This document shows positions 1 to 12,248 of a stretch of 64,000 nt of DNA, piece after piece; position 1 is the first letter of the stretch; the number at the start of each line of letters is the position of its first letter. The stretch is from an uncultured Sphingomonadaceae bacterium (GTDB taxonomy: Bacteria; Pseudomonadota; Alphaproteobacteria; Sphingomonadales; Sphingomonadaceae). Made by a program: the position numbers and the translations under genes. Below the pieces are notes generated by a model that did no database searches, was not told the DNA's origin, and saw only the letters and a list, made by a program, of their open reading frames with translations. The stretch covers positions 372,001 through 436,000 of the forward strand of contig CANNFX010000002.1 in assembly GCA_947504025.1 (NCBI GenBank). The letters run 5' to 3'.

Positions 1-827
1 TTTGCGGCGCAGAACATTATGCGCCGGATCGCCGCTTTGAGACTGGTTATACGGATGCTGGTATATTTGACATTGATGCGCTGACTTTTCGGCGCAAACA
101 GGCAGCTTGGCGTGGATGGAACCCCACGCTTATCGCTCCGAGTGAATGGATGGCGAAGGAAGCTCTCGGCAGCGCTTTGATGGGCGATAGGGCGATCACG
201 ACCATTCCCAACACCGTAGATACGATGGTATTCATGCCAAGTGATACGCGAAAGACGCGCACAGAGCTCGGCTTGCCCGCAGATTGTAAAATCGCATTGT
301 TCGGTGCGGATAACGGGACATCCGATCCGCGCAAAGGTTTTGACCTTCTGATGGCGGCGCTGGAATGCATGCCCGGGCCGAGCCGCGAAGACATTACACT
401 CGCAACGTTCGGCGGTGGTACGCGGGCTACAGGAAAGCTGGCAGACTTCGACCACATTGAGTTGGGTCGTTTCGATGCAGACGGCGCTATTGCTAAATTA
501 TATTCATCTGCCGATGTGTTTGTTGCGCCATCACGGCAGGATAATTTACCCAACACGATGGTGGAAGCGCAGGCCTGCGGGTTGAGGAGTGTGGCTTTCG
601 ATATCGGCGGGATGGGTGATATTATCGCTTCATCGGAAATGGGCGCACTTGTGAAGCCATTCGATGTTGATGCGTTCGGCGCTGCGATCCTATCTTCAGT
701 AATGAAGGGGTATGATCGCGAGACTGTCCATCAAGCTGCTGCCAAACGCTTCGGAGCAGAGCCTGTCGTTGATCAATTCAAGACCGTTTATGATCGCCTT
801 ATCGCTGAACGGGACGCATCGACATGA
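1..827 (+). CDS. Glycosyltransferase family 4, 5'-truncated by window edge
   Basis: The reading frame is open from base 3 at the window edge to the stop at 825-827, so the N-terminus is missing. The visible part starts with a Cys-Gly-Ala-Glu-His-Tyr stretch and runs into an APSEWM segment, as in GT4 proteins of the type that assemble surface polysaccharides. The C-terminal half is a Rossmann-type donor-binding domain with VFVAPSRQDNLPNTMVEAQACG-like spacing: the two Glu/Asp positions and the E-x7-type motif expected of GT4 retaining enzymes are present. It should transfer a sugar from a nucleotide donor; substrate and acceptor cannot be read from the sequence. It overlaps the next glycosyltransferase by 4 bases (ATGA), so the two are probably translated together. 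Confident of the fold, not of the specificity. Confidence 0.8.
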   Translation, partial: CGAEHYAPDRRFETGYTDAGIFDIDALTFRRKQAAWRGWNPTLIAPSEWMAKEALGSALMGDRAITTIPNTVDTMVFMPSDTRKTRTELGLPADCKIALFGADNGTSDPRKGFDLLMAALECMPGPSREDITLATFGGGTRATGKLADFDHIELGRFDADGAIAKLYSSADVFVAPSRQDNLPNTMVEAQACGLRSVAFDIGGMGDIIASSEMGALVKPFDVDAFGAAILSSVMKGYDRETVHQAAAKRFGAEPVVDQFKTVYDRLIAERDAST

Positions 828-1579
828 GCGGGCAGCAAAATCCACGAATTTCGGTCGTGACGGCGGCCTATAACGCGCTGGACGGGCTCCGCACTACGGT
901 CGCCAGCATGGCCGAACAAGACTTCGGCTCGGTTGAACATATCATTATCGACGGTGCATCGAGCGACGGAACGGCAGCTTATCTTCAAACTTTGGGCGGA
1001 CAAATACGCTGGGTGAGCGAGCCCGATAAGGGCATAGGCGACGCTATGAACAAGGGTATCGCGATGGCACGGGGTGACTATGTTCTAGTGCTTCACGCCG
1101 AAGATTACTTCGCCAGCAAGCAAAGTCTGAGCAAGGCAGCTGAACATTTGGATGGCTCGGACATAGTCTCGTTCGATGTGATGATTACCGACAATGGCGC
1201 AGAGCGGGTGTTCCCCACGAGCGGCTTTGGACTCAAGGCTGAGTTCTTCGCCACGGTTCCGCATCAGGGGGCGTTTTGTCGCCGCGATCTGTTTGAACGG
1301 ATAGGCGATTTCGACCAGCAGTACCGGATCGCTATGGATTACGAATGGATGCTGCGGGCCAAGCGCGCGGGGGCTAGCATCAGGCAGATTTGTCGTCACG
1401 TCACGGTGATGCCTGCAACTGGCGTCAGCGCTCAGCTCGACTGGCCTAACCTACAAAAGCGGCTTGCGGAAAACAGACTGGTGCAAAGCCGCCGGGGTAA
1501 TCCCCTGTTAGCGCCGGTTCGAACGGCATTCTGGGCGACTTATCCAATGTTTAAGCGTTGGCGGGTTGGCAGGTTATGA
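824..1579 (+). CDS. Glycosyltransferase family 2
   Basis: The 251-aa protein opens with ISVVTAAYNALDGL and continues to HIIIDGASSDGTAAYL, the classic GT-A nucleotide-sugar binding pattern with the acidic Asp-Gly-x-Ser-x-Asp-Gly signature. A second acidic motif (VLHAEDYF) sits near residue 90 in place of the usual DxD, and MDYEWMLR further on matches the catalytic ED/DxEW region. No membrane segment is seen, so it is a cytoplasmic, inverting sugar transferase working on a lipid-linked or growing glycan. The start overlaps the stop of the upstream GT4 gene by 4 bases and its own stop overlaps the next gene by 4 bases, giving a tightly coupled three-gene unit. The acceptor is unknown. Confidence 0.85.
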   Translation: MSGQQNPRISVVTAAYNALDGLRTTVASMAEQDFGSVEHIIIDGASSDGTAAYLQTLGGQIRWVSEPDKGIGDAMNKGIAMARGDYVLVLHAEDYFASKQSLSKAAEHLDGSDIVSFDVMITDNGAERVFPTSGFGLKAEFFATVPHQGAFCRRDLFERIGDFDQQYRIAMDYEWMLRAKRAGASIRQICRHVTVMPATGVSAQLDWPNLQKRLAENRLVQSRRGNPLLAPVRTAFWATYPMFKRWRVGRL

Positions 1580-2361
1580 CTCTGATCACCTTTGTCATCC
1601 CATATTTCAACGAGGAACAGTATCTCGGCGCTACGTTAGAAAGCCTTGCTGCACAGACCGACAGGCGATTTAGTCTGATTCTCGTTGATAATAAATCTAC
1701 CGATAGGAGTGCCGAGATTGCTCGGCAAACGGCTGCAGATTTTTCGGACATTCCTGTGACGCTGATGAGCGAAGCCAATGCTGGCAAATTGTTTGCACTT
1801 CGGCGTGGAATAGATGCTGTCGAGACTCCTCTGCTCGGCACAATGGATGCTGATACAATTTATCCGCCGGACTATGTGGCCAAAACGCTGGCACTGTTCG
1901 CATCGAACCCGGAATGCAGCAGCGTGATGGCATTTGATGCGCTAGGCACCGCCGTCGCGGGTTCCCAATGGGTGCAGGTTCAACTCTGGCCTAACCACTG
2001 TCATACGGGCGGCTATGCTCAAAATTTCCGTACGGCAGCGATAAAGAGCGCTGGTCAGTATGACCCGGAAATTTGGCCGTATGTCCTCGAGGATCATGAA
2101 ATTTTCCACCGGGTTCTGGAGTATGGACCGACTGTTTATGCGAAAGACCATGTCTGTCGCACGTCAGACCGGCGTGATGACCGGACAGATGTGAGTTGGA
2201 CGATACCAGAGAGACTGCTGTACAAATTGCTATCGCAGGGTGCGATGGATTGGTTTTTCCATACCTTCCTCGCTCGGCGTTTTGAGGCGCGGGGGCTTTC
2301 CAATATCCGCCTGCGCGAACAGCATTGGCAGTCCGGCGGCGCTAATCAGTCAGCGGAGTAA
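1576..2361 (+). CDS. Glycosyltransferase family 2
   Basis: GT2 protein of about 261 aa. I place the start at the ATG at 1576, which overlaps the preceding stop (ATGA), rather than at an in-frame ATG 18 bases upstream inside the previous gene. The N-terminus TLITFVIPYFNEEQYLG and LILVDNKSTDRSAEI are the donor-binding part, GTMDADTIYPP carries the DxD metal-binding motif and YVLEDHEIFHR the likely catalytic region. It is probably cytoplasmic. Its 3' end overlaps the 3' end of the oppositely oriented glycosyltransferase by 16 bases, so the two halves of the cluster converge here. Substrate not determinable. Confidence 0.83.
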   Translation: MTLITFVIPYFNEEQYLGATLESLAAQTDRRFSLILVDNKSTDRSAEIARQTAADFSDIPVTLMSEANAGKLFALRRGIDAVETPLLGTMDADTIYPPDYVAKTLALFASNPECSSVMAFDALGTAVAGSQWVQVQLWPNHCHTGGYAQNFRTAAIKSAGQYDPEIWPYVLEDHEIFHRVLEYGPTVYAKDHVCRTSDRRDDRTDVSWTIPERLLYKLLSQGAMDWFFHTFLARRFEARGLSNIRLREQHWQSGGANQSAE

Positions 2362-3413
2362 TACGCGGCGGTCTCGCGTGCGACACGAGACCAAGAGTAA
2401 TGCTTGCGTGCGCGGCCCATGGCCTTTCCAACAAACTCTTGGCGATCAATGAGCGACCAATCAGCAATTTCGGTAATCCGCTTGACCCAAGCGTCGGCAT
2501 TTCCGCTCTCGATCAAAAAACCCGTTTCGCCATCAATGACTGCTTCGCTTAAACCCCCGCAATTGGCGGCGAGTGTGACGCCGCCTGCAGCCGAGGCTTC
2601 GCTGGCGATCAGTCCGAATCCTTCGAACTCGCCGTTTGGTAGTTCAATATTGGGCAAAATGACCGCCAAGGCGGAGGCATATGCTACCTTCAGATCATCG
2701 CTGCCCAATAGCCCGACAAAATTGGCCCGCGGATGGTCTAACGCAGCATTTTCCGCTGGATCCCAGCGCGTTCCGGCTACTTCGAGAGTGATGTCTTCAG
2801 ACAAGCGGTCCAACACGTTTTCGGTGAACCAGCGCAGTCCTTTACGTTTTACGAGGCGGCCGGCGAACAGAAGGCTTTTGGTCGGAGTGGCGGTAGGAGA
2901 ATCCGCAACGATATCCGTCGCAAGTGCGACAACAGCCGTGTTCTTCCAGCCGTTTTCATGAAGTGCCGCCTCGGTAGCGGCGGAGTTTGCTATGACTTTT
3001 GAACGGCGCAACATTCGCGCGCCTAGCCTGAGATATGCGCCGTACAGCCGCCCCTTGAGACCGCCGCGCCGCGGATATGAAACGTCGGTCCCATGCGCCG
3101 AGATTACCAGCGCGGTCTTGCGCGGCGCGAGCAATCCGACGGGCCACAGTGCCATATCGCCAATGTGCAATATGTCGGGAACGGTGTTTCGATCGAACCA
3201 TCTGCACAGGATGGAGGCGGGGAAAGCCAGCAATGCTGCAGGTGACGGCGGACTTCCGTCTTCACGTCCCGGCAAAGCGACAATATCAAGGCTGTAATCC
3301 GCCGCCAGTTCTTCGGTAAGGCGATGACAATAGGTTTCCATCCCGCCCATTGCAGGTGCCCATTTGCGGGTAACGAACATCAGGTCCGGCTTGGGCTCCA
3401 AGACGTCAGCCAT
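2346..3413 (-). CDS. Glycosyltransferase family 4
   Basis: GT4 (GT-B fold) sugar transferase. I choose the ATG at 3413, one base after the stop of the upstream membrane glycosyltransferase, giving about 355 aa. An upstream in-frame ATG at 3449 would lie inside that gene. The N-terminal domain has KWAPAMGGMETYCHRLTEEL, the acceptor-side Gly-Gly-x-Glu motif. The C-terminal domain has SLLFAGRLVKRKGLRW, the phosphate-binding Arg/Lys site, and EFEGFGLIASEASAAG, the E-x7-E donor motif. Transcription is with the two upstream genes (3415-6137). The role is inferred to be extension of a surface glycan or glycolipid; donor and acceptor are unknown. Confidence 0.85.
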   Translation of the reverse strand: MADVLEPKPDLMFVTRKWAPAMGGMETYCHRLTEELAADYSLDIVALPGREDGSPPSPAALLAFPASILCRWFDRNTVPDILHIGDMALWPVGLLAPRKTALVISAHGTDVSYPRRGGLKGRLYGAYLRLGARMLRRSKVIANSAATEAALHENGWKNTAVVALATDIVADSPTATPTKSLLFAGRLVKRKGLRWFTENVLDRLSEDITLEVAGTRWDPAENAALDHPRANFVGLLGSDDLKVAYASALAVILPNIELPNGEFEGFGLIASEASAAGGVTLAANCGGLSEAVIDGETGFLIESGNADAWVKRITEIADWSLIDRQEFVGKAMGRARKHYSWSRVARETAAYYSAD

Positions 3414-3414
3414 C

Positions 3415-5112
3415 TTAGAAATCTGTCCAATAGGGGCGTTCCGGGGCATGCATTTCCGGCGCTTTGAGGTTGTCCCCCCATGTCAGCGTTGCCGCAGTGC
3501 TTGCCTGGTTGGACAGGGTGACGGCACCTCGTTCCAGCTCGATGACAGCGCCTGGACGGTATGTAGTTCCGTTTATAGAAAGTTCGGTTTCAGCAATCGT
3601 ATATGGCCCGGGGACATGGACTTCCCACTCATTGCTTGCACCGGCCGAAACCATAGTCCCAGCAATCCAAAATGGTCCCCAAAACTGGCGGTAGGTGGCG
3701 AGTAATACTTCTCGGTCGCGTGGACGAAAGAGAGGTGAATTCTCGTCTTCTTCCAGCAAGTGCAGGAAACTGGAATTGAACTGCGGATCGTCGGCCAGCA
3801 GCAAGGGCACTGGCGCGCGGGCGAGAATTTCTTCGTAGGATGGCCCTTCTCCGCGCAAATATCCTTCGATGCCCCACAGTGTCATGAAGACGTTGGCTTT
3901 TTTGAAAGTTGGCAGCATCGCCGGGAAATCGAAATATTGGACCGGTTCGGCGAATATTACGTTTGCTGCCCGTTGGATCTGCCGCTGTTTGTCGATGTGG
4001 CTCGGGCCTGACAGCACTGTCATAACCAGCGCGTTGGCGGCCAGCGCCAGAGTCATGAGCAAACTGCCGTATTTGCGCGCGCCGGCATCAAGAGCGAGCG
4101 AAGTGGCAGCCACAACCGGTGGCAACATGAAAGCGTAATAATAAGGCAGTGTGTTATGATAGAAAAATAATGTGCTTAGCGGCAGGAACAGGCCTGTCAG
4201 CGCCCATTTTTCGGCACTTGAAAAACTTGATCTGAAAATCAGGAATGGCGTGGCAAACAACGCGATGTAGAGCGGTAAGGCCGTCAGACCGAACATCCCG
4301 AAGAAGCCAAGAAACTGCGGTTTCCCGATGAAGAACATCTTCGAACCTGATGAACTGACCATTGCTTGCGCCTGCTGAGCCTGTGCGGCCTGTGTCACCT
4401 GCTCCGGCATTGCTGCCATATGGGCTAGCAAGATTAATCCGAAGAATACACTAGCGGCGGCAACGCTTGCTCCGATGCGCGCGAGCATTGGAAGTGATCG
4501 TTCCGCTTCATTCCAGCGCAGCCATGCAACGCCCGCAAATGCCGGGAGGATGAGGATGCTTTTCATCGTGACCATGCCGGCGAGGCCTACCAGCAGTCCA
4601 AAAATGAGAATTCGCCACCAGTCGAGACTAGCAAGCAGTAGTATGCAGAGCGCCGCCATCAACAATGCAATTGCGAGCGGATCAGTGCGAAATGAGAAGC
4701 CATTTTCGACTACAAATCCCGCCGAAAGATAAGCGAGTGAGGCCAGAAGTGCTGGATCACGAGCGACAAAGCGGCGGGCGACAAGGAATATCGCGGCCGC
4801 ACTGATGCATTCGCAAGCGAACATCACCAACCGGCCTACAATGATCTTGTCGACGCCTGTGCCGGGTAGGGAGGCTAGCCAGCTGAACAGGTGGACATGA
4901 ATTGTCTGAAGCGGTGCGCGTAGTTCACCGCGCAGGAATTGCTCGATTTGTGCGTAATAATAGAACTCGTCCCAATTGATCGCCCTGGTGAAGACGAGCC
5001 ATAAATGCATCGCCAACACAGCGCAGACTGCTGCCCTGATCCACAGGAAGTGGCGGGTCTCTTGCGCGTCAGTAGGAACTTGGCGCTGGCCTGATGCGGC
5101 CATGCTGGTCAT
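3415..5112 (-). CDS. Polytopic membrane glycosyltransferase (ArnT/PMT-like, GT-C fold)
   Basis: The 565-aa protein has a long series of hydrophobic segments (about ten) over residues 25-380 and a soluble C-terminal part. Near the N-terminus it has INWDEFYYYAQ, which matches the Asp-Glu motif in the first periplasmic loop of GT-C enzymes that use polyprenyl-phosphate sugars, as in the dolichyl-phosphate-mannose mannosyltransferase and ArnT families. It would therefore work in the inner membrane with its active site outside. The upstream neighbour is a DPM1-like GT2 that could make the polyprenyl-phosphate sugar it needs. The start overlaps that gene by 4 bases and its stop is one base from the downstream GT4 start. 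The sugar and target are unknown. Confidence 0.75.
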   Translation of the reverse strand: MTSMAASGQRQVPTDAQETRHFLWIRAAVCAVLAMHLWLVFTRAINWDEFYYYAQIEQFLRGELRAPLQTIHVHLFSWLASLPGTGVDKIIVGRLVMFACECISAAAIFLVARRFVARDPALLASLAYLSAGFVVENGFSFRTDPLAIALLMAALCILLLASLDWWRILIFGLLVGLAGMVTMKSILILPAFAGVAWLRWNEAERSLPMLARIGASVAAASVFFGLILLAHMAAMPEQVTQAAQAQQAQAMVSSSGSKMFFIGKPQFLGFFGMFGLTALPLYIALFATPFLIFRSSFSSAEKWALTGLFLPLSTLFFYHNTLPYYYAFMLPPVVAATSLALDAGARKYGSLLMTLALAANALVMTVLSGPSHIDKQRQIQRAANVIFAEPVQYFDFPAMLPTFKKANVFMTLWGIEGYLRGEGPSYEEILARAPVPLLLADDPQFNSSFLHLLEEDENSPLFRPRDREVLLATYRQFWGPFWIAGTMVSAGASNEWEVHVPGPYTIAETELSINGTTYRPGAVIELERGAVTLSNQASTAATLTWGDNLKAPEMHAPERPYWTDF

Positions 5113-6137
5113 TTCCTACCCGCACTCACACTACGGACCGGCTTCGCCGTGCGAGCTCTGGGTTTGGCTTTCACCTCATCCTTGGACAACTCGTCCAATC
5201 GGTCGTTCAAGCGCCTTGTTTCGAGCAAGCTAGTTTCCATCAGCTTGCGATTGCTAGCAATCAGATCGGCCAACACGCCCATAATGGCGAGGATGACGCC
5301 GAGCAGCAGTAGGACGCCGCCAATAACCAGCGATTGGACATGACCATCGCCTGCACCGTTCAGGTAGAACCAAATGAAGCGCAGGATCGGGATTGCGCCG
5401 ATCAGAGCCATGATTAGGCCGGTGCCGACGAAAGCGCGCAGCGGATTATAAGTCGTATAGGCGCGCGCCATTGTGATGCCGGTATGCATGATAAAGCGCG
5501 GTACACTGCGGAACAGGCGCGAAGGGCGCGGCGTTTCATGGGTCCGGATTGGCACGCTGGTGATGGCGAGGCGCTTACGCCCGGCCTGGATCAGCATGTC
5601 AGTGGTGTAACTGAATTCGGTGGTGATATTGATCCGTTGAGCCACATCGCGGCTCATTGCGCGAAAACCGCTGACGGCGTCGGTGATGTCGGTGTTCGAT
5701 AGCTTGCGCACTACAGAGCTACCGATACGCTGAAGGCGGCGTTTAAGCGGGCTGAAATGAGCGTTCTTCGCAACGCCTCGGTCGCCCACGACGATATCTG
5801 CTTCGCCCTTCACGATTGGGGCAACCAGCAGCGCGATATCTGCGCCTTCATACTGGCCGTCAGCGTCGGTGTTCACGATGATATCTGCGCCTGCCTTAAG
5901 CGAGGCTGCGAGCCCGGTCTGGAAAGCCGCCGCAAGGCCGCGATTACCAGCGTGATGAACCACATGTTGCACGCCAGCTGCGCGGGCGACTTGCGCCGTG
6001 GCATCACTGCTACCGTCATCTATTACGAGCACTTCTATCTCGTCCACACCGTCAATCTGCCGGGGCAGGGCGATGATGGTCTGGAGCAGCGTTTCTGCCT
6101 CGTTCAAACACGGTATTTGGATAATTAGCTTCGTCAT
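5109..6137 (-). CDS. Polyprenyl-phosphate glycosyltransferase (DPM1-like GT2) with C-terminal membrane anchor
   Basis: I place the start at the ATG at 6137 because a clear GGGGGA ribosome-binding site precedes it and the GT2 domain begins right there (TKLIIQIPCLNEAETLL). A longer frame to 6293 adds only low-quality sequence. The protein has LVIDDGSSDAT and VNTDADGQY (DxD), then SGFRAMSRDVA typical of dolichol-phosphate-mannose synthase relatives, then two hydrophobic segments near residues 225-295 and a basic tail with a short coiled-coil stretch. It probably loads a sugar onto undecaprenyl phosphate at the inner membrane for the GT-C enzyme encoded next. First gene of a three-gene minus-strand operon. 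Confidence 0.85.
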   Translation of the reverse strand: MTKLIIQIPCLNEAETLLQTIIALPRQIDGVDEIEVLVIDDGSSDATAQVARAAGVQHVVHHAGNRGLAAAFQTGLAASLKAGADIIVNTDADGQYEGADIALLVAPIVKGEADIVVGDRGVAKNAHFSPLKRRLQRIGSSVVRKLSNTDITDAVSGFRAMSRDVAQRINITTEFSYTTDMLIQAGRKRLAITSVPIRTHETPRPSRLFRSVPRFIMHTGITMARAYTTYNPLRAFVGTGLIMALIGAIPILRFIWFYLNGAGDGHVQSLVIGGVLLLLGVILAIMGVLADLIASNRKLMETSLLETRRLNDRLDELSKDEVKAKPRARTAKPVRSVSAGRK

Positions 6138-6310
6138 GGTCCCCCGGACGCTCGTTTTGGCGCGTGTGCACCCTATTTCAATCCTAAGAACTAAGGAACG
6201 GTTAACCATAAGCCAAACACGGCTAATGGGCGGGTTGCCTTGGGTGGTGTGATGAATGATAGTCTCAGGTTTGCGAGGCAGCGGCTTCGACATTCCACAG
6301 CGAGATTATT

Positions 6311-7219
6311 TTGCATCAATCAGAGCGTTCCGGACTGCTGTTCGCATTGCTGGGTTTTACTGTCCTGTCGCTGGGCGACGGGGTGATGAAGAGTATGGCT
6401 GGTGAATGGCCTGCTACTGGCGTTGCACTGCTGCGCTATTCCATTGGAGCCACCGTTCTTGGTGTTATTCTCGCTATTAGAGAGGGGCGAACCGGCTTCC
6501 GTTTCCCGCATCCACGAGCGCAATTGATGAGGGGGATCGGCATGGGTATTGCGACGATCGCATTCTTCAGTGCGGTGTTCTTGATGCCGCTGGCCACGGC
6601 AACGGCGATTGGTTTCATGACCCCGATGATCACTGCTATTCTGGCGCAATTCATTCTGGGTGAACCTGCTCGGCGTGCGACGTGGATTGCATCTATTGCG
6701 GCATTTACCGGCGTGCTTATCATTCTTCGGCCCAGCTTCATGGATATTGGCTGGGCTGCATTCCTACCGTTGCTCGCGTCGGTTGGCTTCAGCATGTCCA
6801 TTATTGGCAATAGAATGGTCGCCGGCAGGGCCAGTGCCTTGTCTATGCAATTTACCGTGGCGAGCATTGCTATGGTATTTCTGGTGTTCGCATTTGCTGT
6901 AGGAACGCTTGGCGGTTTCGTTGCTACCAAACTCACCATACCCGACTGGACCATTATTGTCCGCTGCATAATCATCGCTGCAACTGCCAGCATCGCACAT
7001 TGGCTGGTTTACCTTGCGACTACCAAGGCCGGTGCGGCTACGATTGCACCGATGGTGTATGTCCAGTTACTGGTCACGGCGATCCTCGGCATTGTGTTCT
7101 TTGCCGATCGTCCTGATGCAATGACAATGCTGGGCGCGGCGATCATTGTCGGGGCAGGGCTGTATCTGTGGCGTGAGGGCGGGCAACGGCGCCGCGCAAA
7201 CATGACATCCAATAGCTAA
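6311..7219 (+). CDS. EamA/DMT-family transporter
   Basis: The 302-aa integral membrane protein has ten hydrophobic segments arranged as two EamA repeats (roughly residues 8-140 and 150-290). The repeats contain the usual GEPARRATWIA stretch at the end of the first and FADRPDAMTMLGAAIIVGAG at the end of the second. Such proteins export metabolites or amino acids across the inner membrane; the substrate cannot be told. The frame begins with a TTG at 6311; the first ATG is well into the first helix, so the TTG start is likely. It stands alone on the plus strand, divergent from the glycosyltransferase operon and followed by a hairpin shared with atpC. Confidence 0.8.
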   Translation: MHQSERSGLLFALLGFTVLSLGDGVMKSMAGEWPATGVALLRYSIGATVLGVILAIREGRTGFRFPHPRAQLMRGIGMGIATIAFFSAVFLMPLATATAIGFMTPMITAILAQFILGEPARRATWIASIAAFTGVLIILRPSFMDIGWAAFLPLLASVGFSMSIIGNRMVAGRASALSMQFTVASIAMVFLVFAFAVGTLGGFVATKLTIPDWTIIVRCIIIAATASIAHWLVYLATTKAGAATIAPMVYVQLLVTAILGIVFFADRPDAMTMLGAAIIVGAGLYLWREGGQRRRANMTSNS

Positions 7220-7225
7220 AACGAA

Positions 7226-7249
7226 AAGGGCCGCCCTAAGGCAGCCCTT
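7226..7249. terminator. Hairpin terminator between DMT transporter and atpC
   Basis: AAGGGC and GCCCTT form a 6-bp outer stem, extended inside by three more pairs after one mismatch around a CTAA loop. It lies between the convergent ends of the transporter gene (7219) and atpC (7273), with A-rich and T-rich flanks, so it could stop transcription from both sides. Confidence 0.6.
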
Positions 7250-7272
7250 AATTCAGTGTATGCGCTTGATGC

Positions 7273-7530
7273 CTAGCCGTCGACGTGTTCTGCGAGAACC
7301 GTAAGGCCATTGTCACCCACTTCAGCAAAGCCGCCGCGAATTTCAATAACTTCCGGCGCGCCGCCTTCGGTCTTGAAGACCTGAACCGCGCCATCGCGGA
7401 TCGTGGACATGAAAGGCGCATGGCCTTCCAGCACACCAAACTCGCCCTCTGCACCGGGGACAACCACCATGTGGACGTCTTCGGAGCGGACCAGCTTGGC
7501 CGGTGTTACGAGTTCGAAGTGAAGTGCCAT
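7273..7530 (-). CDS. atpC: ATP synthase F1 epsilon subunit, short form
   Basis: The 85-aa protein matches the N-terminal beta-sandwich domain of F1 epsilon ([52 protein letters not shown]). It is part of the rotor stalk that couples gamma to the c-ring. It ends where the two C-terminal alpha-helices would begin: E. coli epsilon is about 139 aa. The helical hairpin that inhibits ATP hydrolysis in many bacteria is thus absent. Last gene of the atpHAGDC operon, 5 bp after atpD. A hairpin terminator follows. Identification is firm; the missing domain is directly visible. Confidence 0.93.
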   Translation of the reverse strand: MALHFELVTPAKLVRSEDVHMVVVPGAEGEFGVLEGHAPFMSTIRDGAVQVFKTEGGAPEVIEIRGGFAEVGDNGLTVLAEHVDG

Positions 7531-7535
7531 GTTGA

Positions 7536-9017
<1,482 letters not shown>

Positions 9018-9887
9018 TTAGAGCGCTTCAGCGCCCGCGATAATTTCGATGAGTTCAGTGGTAATCGCGGCCTGACGGCTGCGGTTATACTGGATGGTGA
9101 GTTTGTTGATCAGTTCGCCAGCGTTGCGGGTGGCGTTGTCCATTGCGGTCATCGATGCACCCTGTTCGGATGCGGCGATTTCCAGCAATGCGCCGAACAG
9201 CTGCGTTTTCACGTAGCGCGGCAGTAGCTCTTCGAGGATTTCCTCTTCGCCTGGCTCATATTCAACCACTGCGTCTGAACTTTCTTCAGTCGCCGGAGCG
9301 GGAACGGGAATGATCTGATCGATAGTCGGATCTTGCGCGAGCGCGGATTTGAACGTCGGATAGATCAAATGCGCGACGTCGAACTTGCCGGCTTCGTACA
9401 TTTCGACCAGTTCGTCGGCGATCTTCGCAGCTTCTTCGAAGCCTGGATAGCGAACAACGCTGGTGTCAAATTGAGCGCTGATCTGGTCAGGGAAGTTACG
9501 CTTTAGCGGCGCACGACCCTTCTTACCGACGAGGTAGAACTCAACGTCCTTGCCTTCGGCTGCCAATTCCTTGGCTTTTACACCAGCCGCGCGAACAAGG
9601 TTGGAGTTGAGGCCGCCGCACAGGCCCTTGTCGGTATTCACCACCACCAGGAGGTGGCGTTTGTCCGAACCGGTTCCGGCGAGAAGCTTTGGCGCATCAT
9701 CACCCGAGACCTTGGAGGCTAGGGCGGCCATCACGGAAGACAGGCGTTCTGCATAAGGACGCGCTTCCTCGGCTGCTGCCTGCGCCTTGCGGAGCTTGGC
9801 AGCTGCGACCATTTGCTTGGCCTTGGTGATCTTCTGGGTCGATTTAACCGACCCGATCCGATCCTTGAGTGCTTTAAGCGAGGCCAT
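9018..9887 (-). CDS. atpG: ATP synthase F1 gamma subunit
   Basis: Central rotor shaft of F1, 289 aa. It shows the N-terminal coiled-coil start [20 protein letters not shown], the [12 protein letters not shown] core motif near residue 87, and the C-terminal helix [19 protein letters not shown] that enters the alpha3beta3 head. Between about residues 195 and 215 there is an acidic insertion ([16 protein letters not shown]) longer than in E. coli, as is common in this bacterial group. Start at the ATG at 9887, preceded by a GGAG-type site. Lies between atpA and atpD in the operon. Confidence 0.97.
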   Translation of the reverse strand: MASLKALKDRIGSVKSTQKITKAKQMVAAAKLRKAQAAAEEARPYAERLSSVMAALASKVSGDDAPKLLAGTGSDKRHLLVVVNTDKGLCGGLNSNLVRAAGVKAKELAAEGKDVEFYLVGKKGRAPLKRNFPDQISAQFDTSVVRYPGFEEAAKIADELVEMYEAGKFDVAHLIYPTFKSALAQDPTIDQIIPVPAPATEESSDAVVEYEPGEEEILEELLPRYVKTQLFGALLEIAASEQGASMTAMDNATRNAGELINKLTIQYNRSRQAAITTELIEIIAGAEAL

Positions 9888-9913
9888 ATTGGCTCCTTAA
9901 TTCTCTCTCAGGT

Positions 9914-12030
<2,117 letters not shown>

Positions 12031-12248
12031 GCGAGAAGGTCCTCTTGGATCACAGAAAAAGAATTGTCATGCATGCCGTAGCGAGAGGTCAGAACACCCC
12101 TCCAGCAAGGATGGCGCGCGCCTAGCATTGAGCAGAAACGGATGCAAGCCGACTCCTGCGATGAATCCGCACGATTGATGCAGAGCGCATTTATGATGTA
12201 GTAGCTCCACTTAAGAAGGTCCGGAGAGGCCGAGCTTGGAGAGATGCG

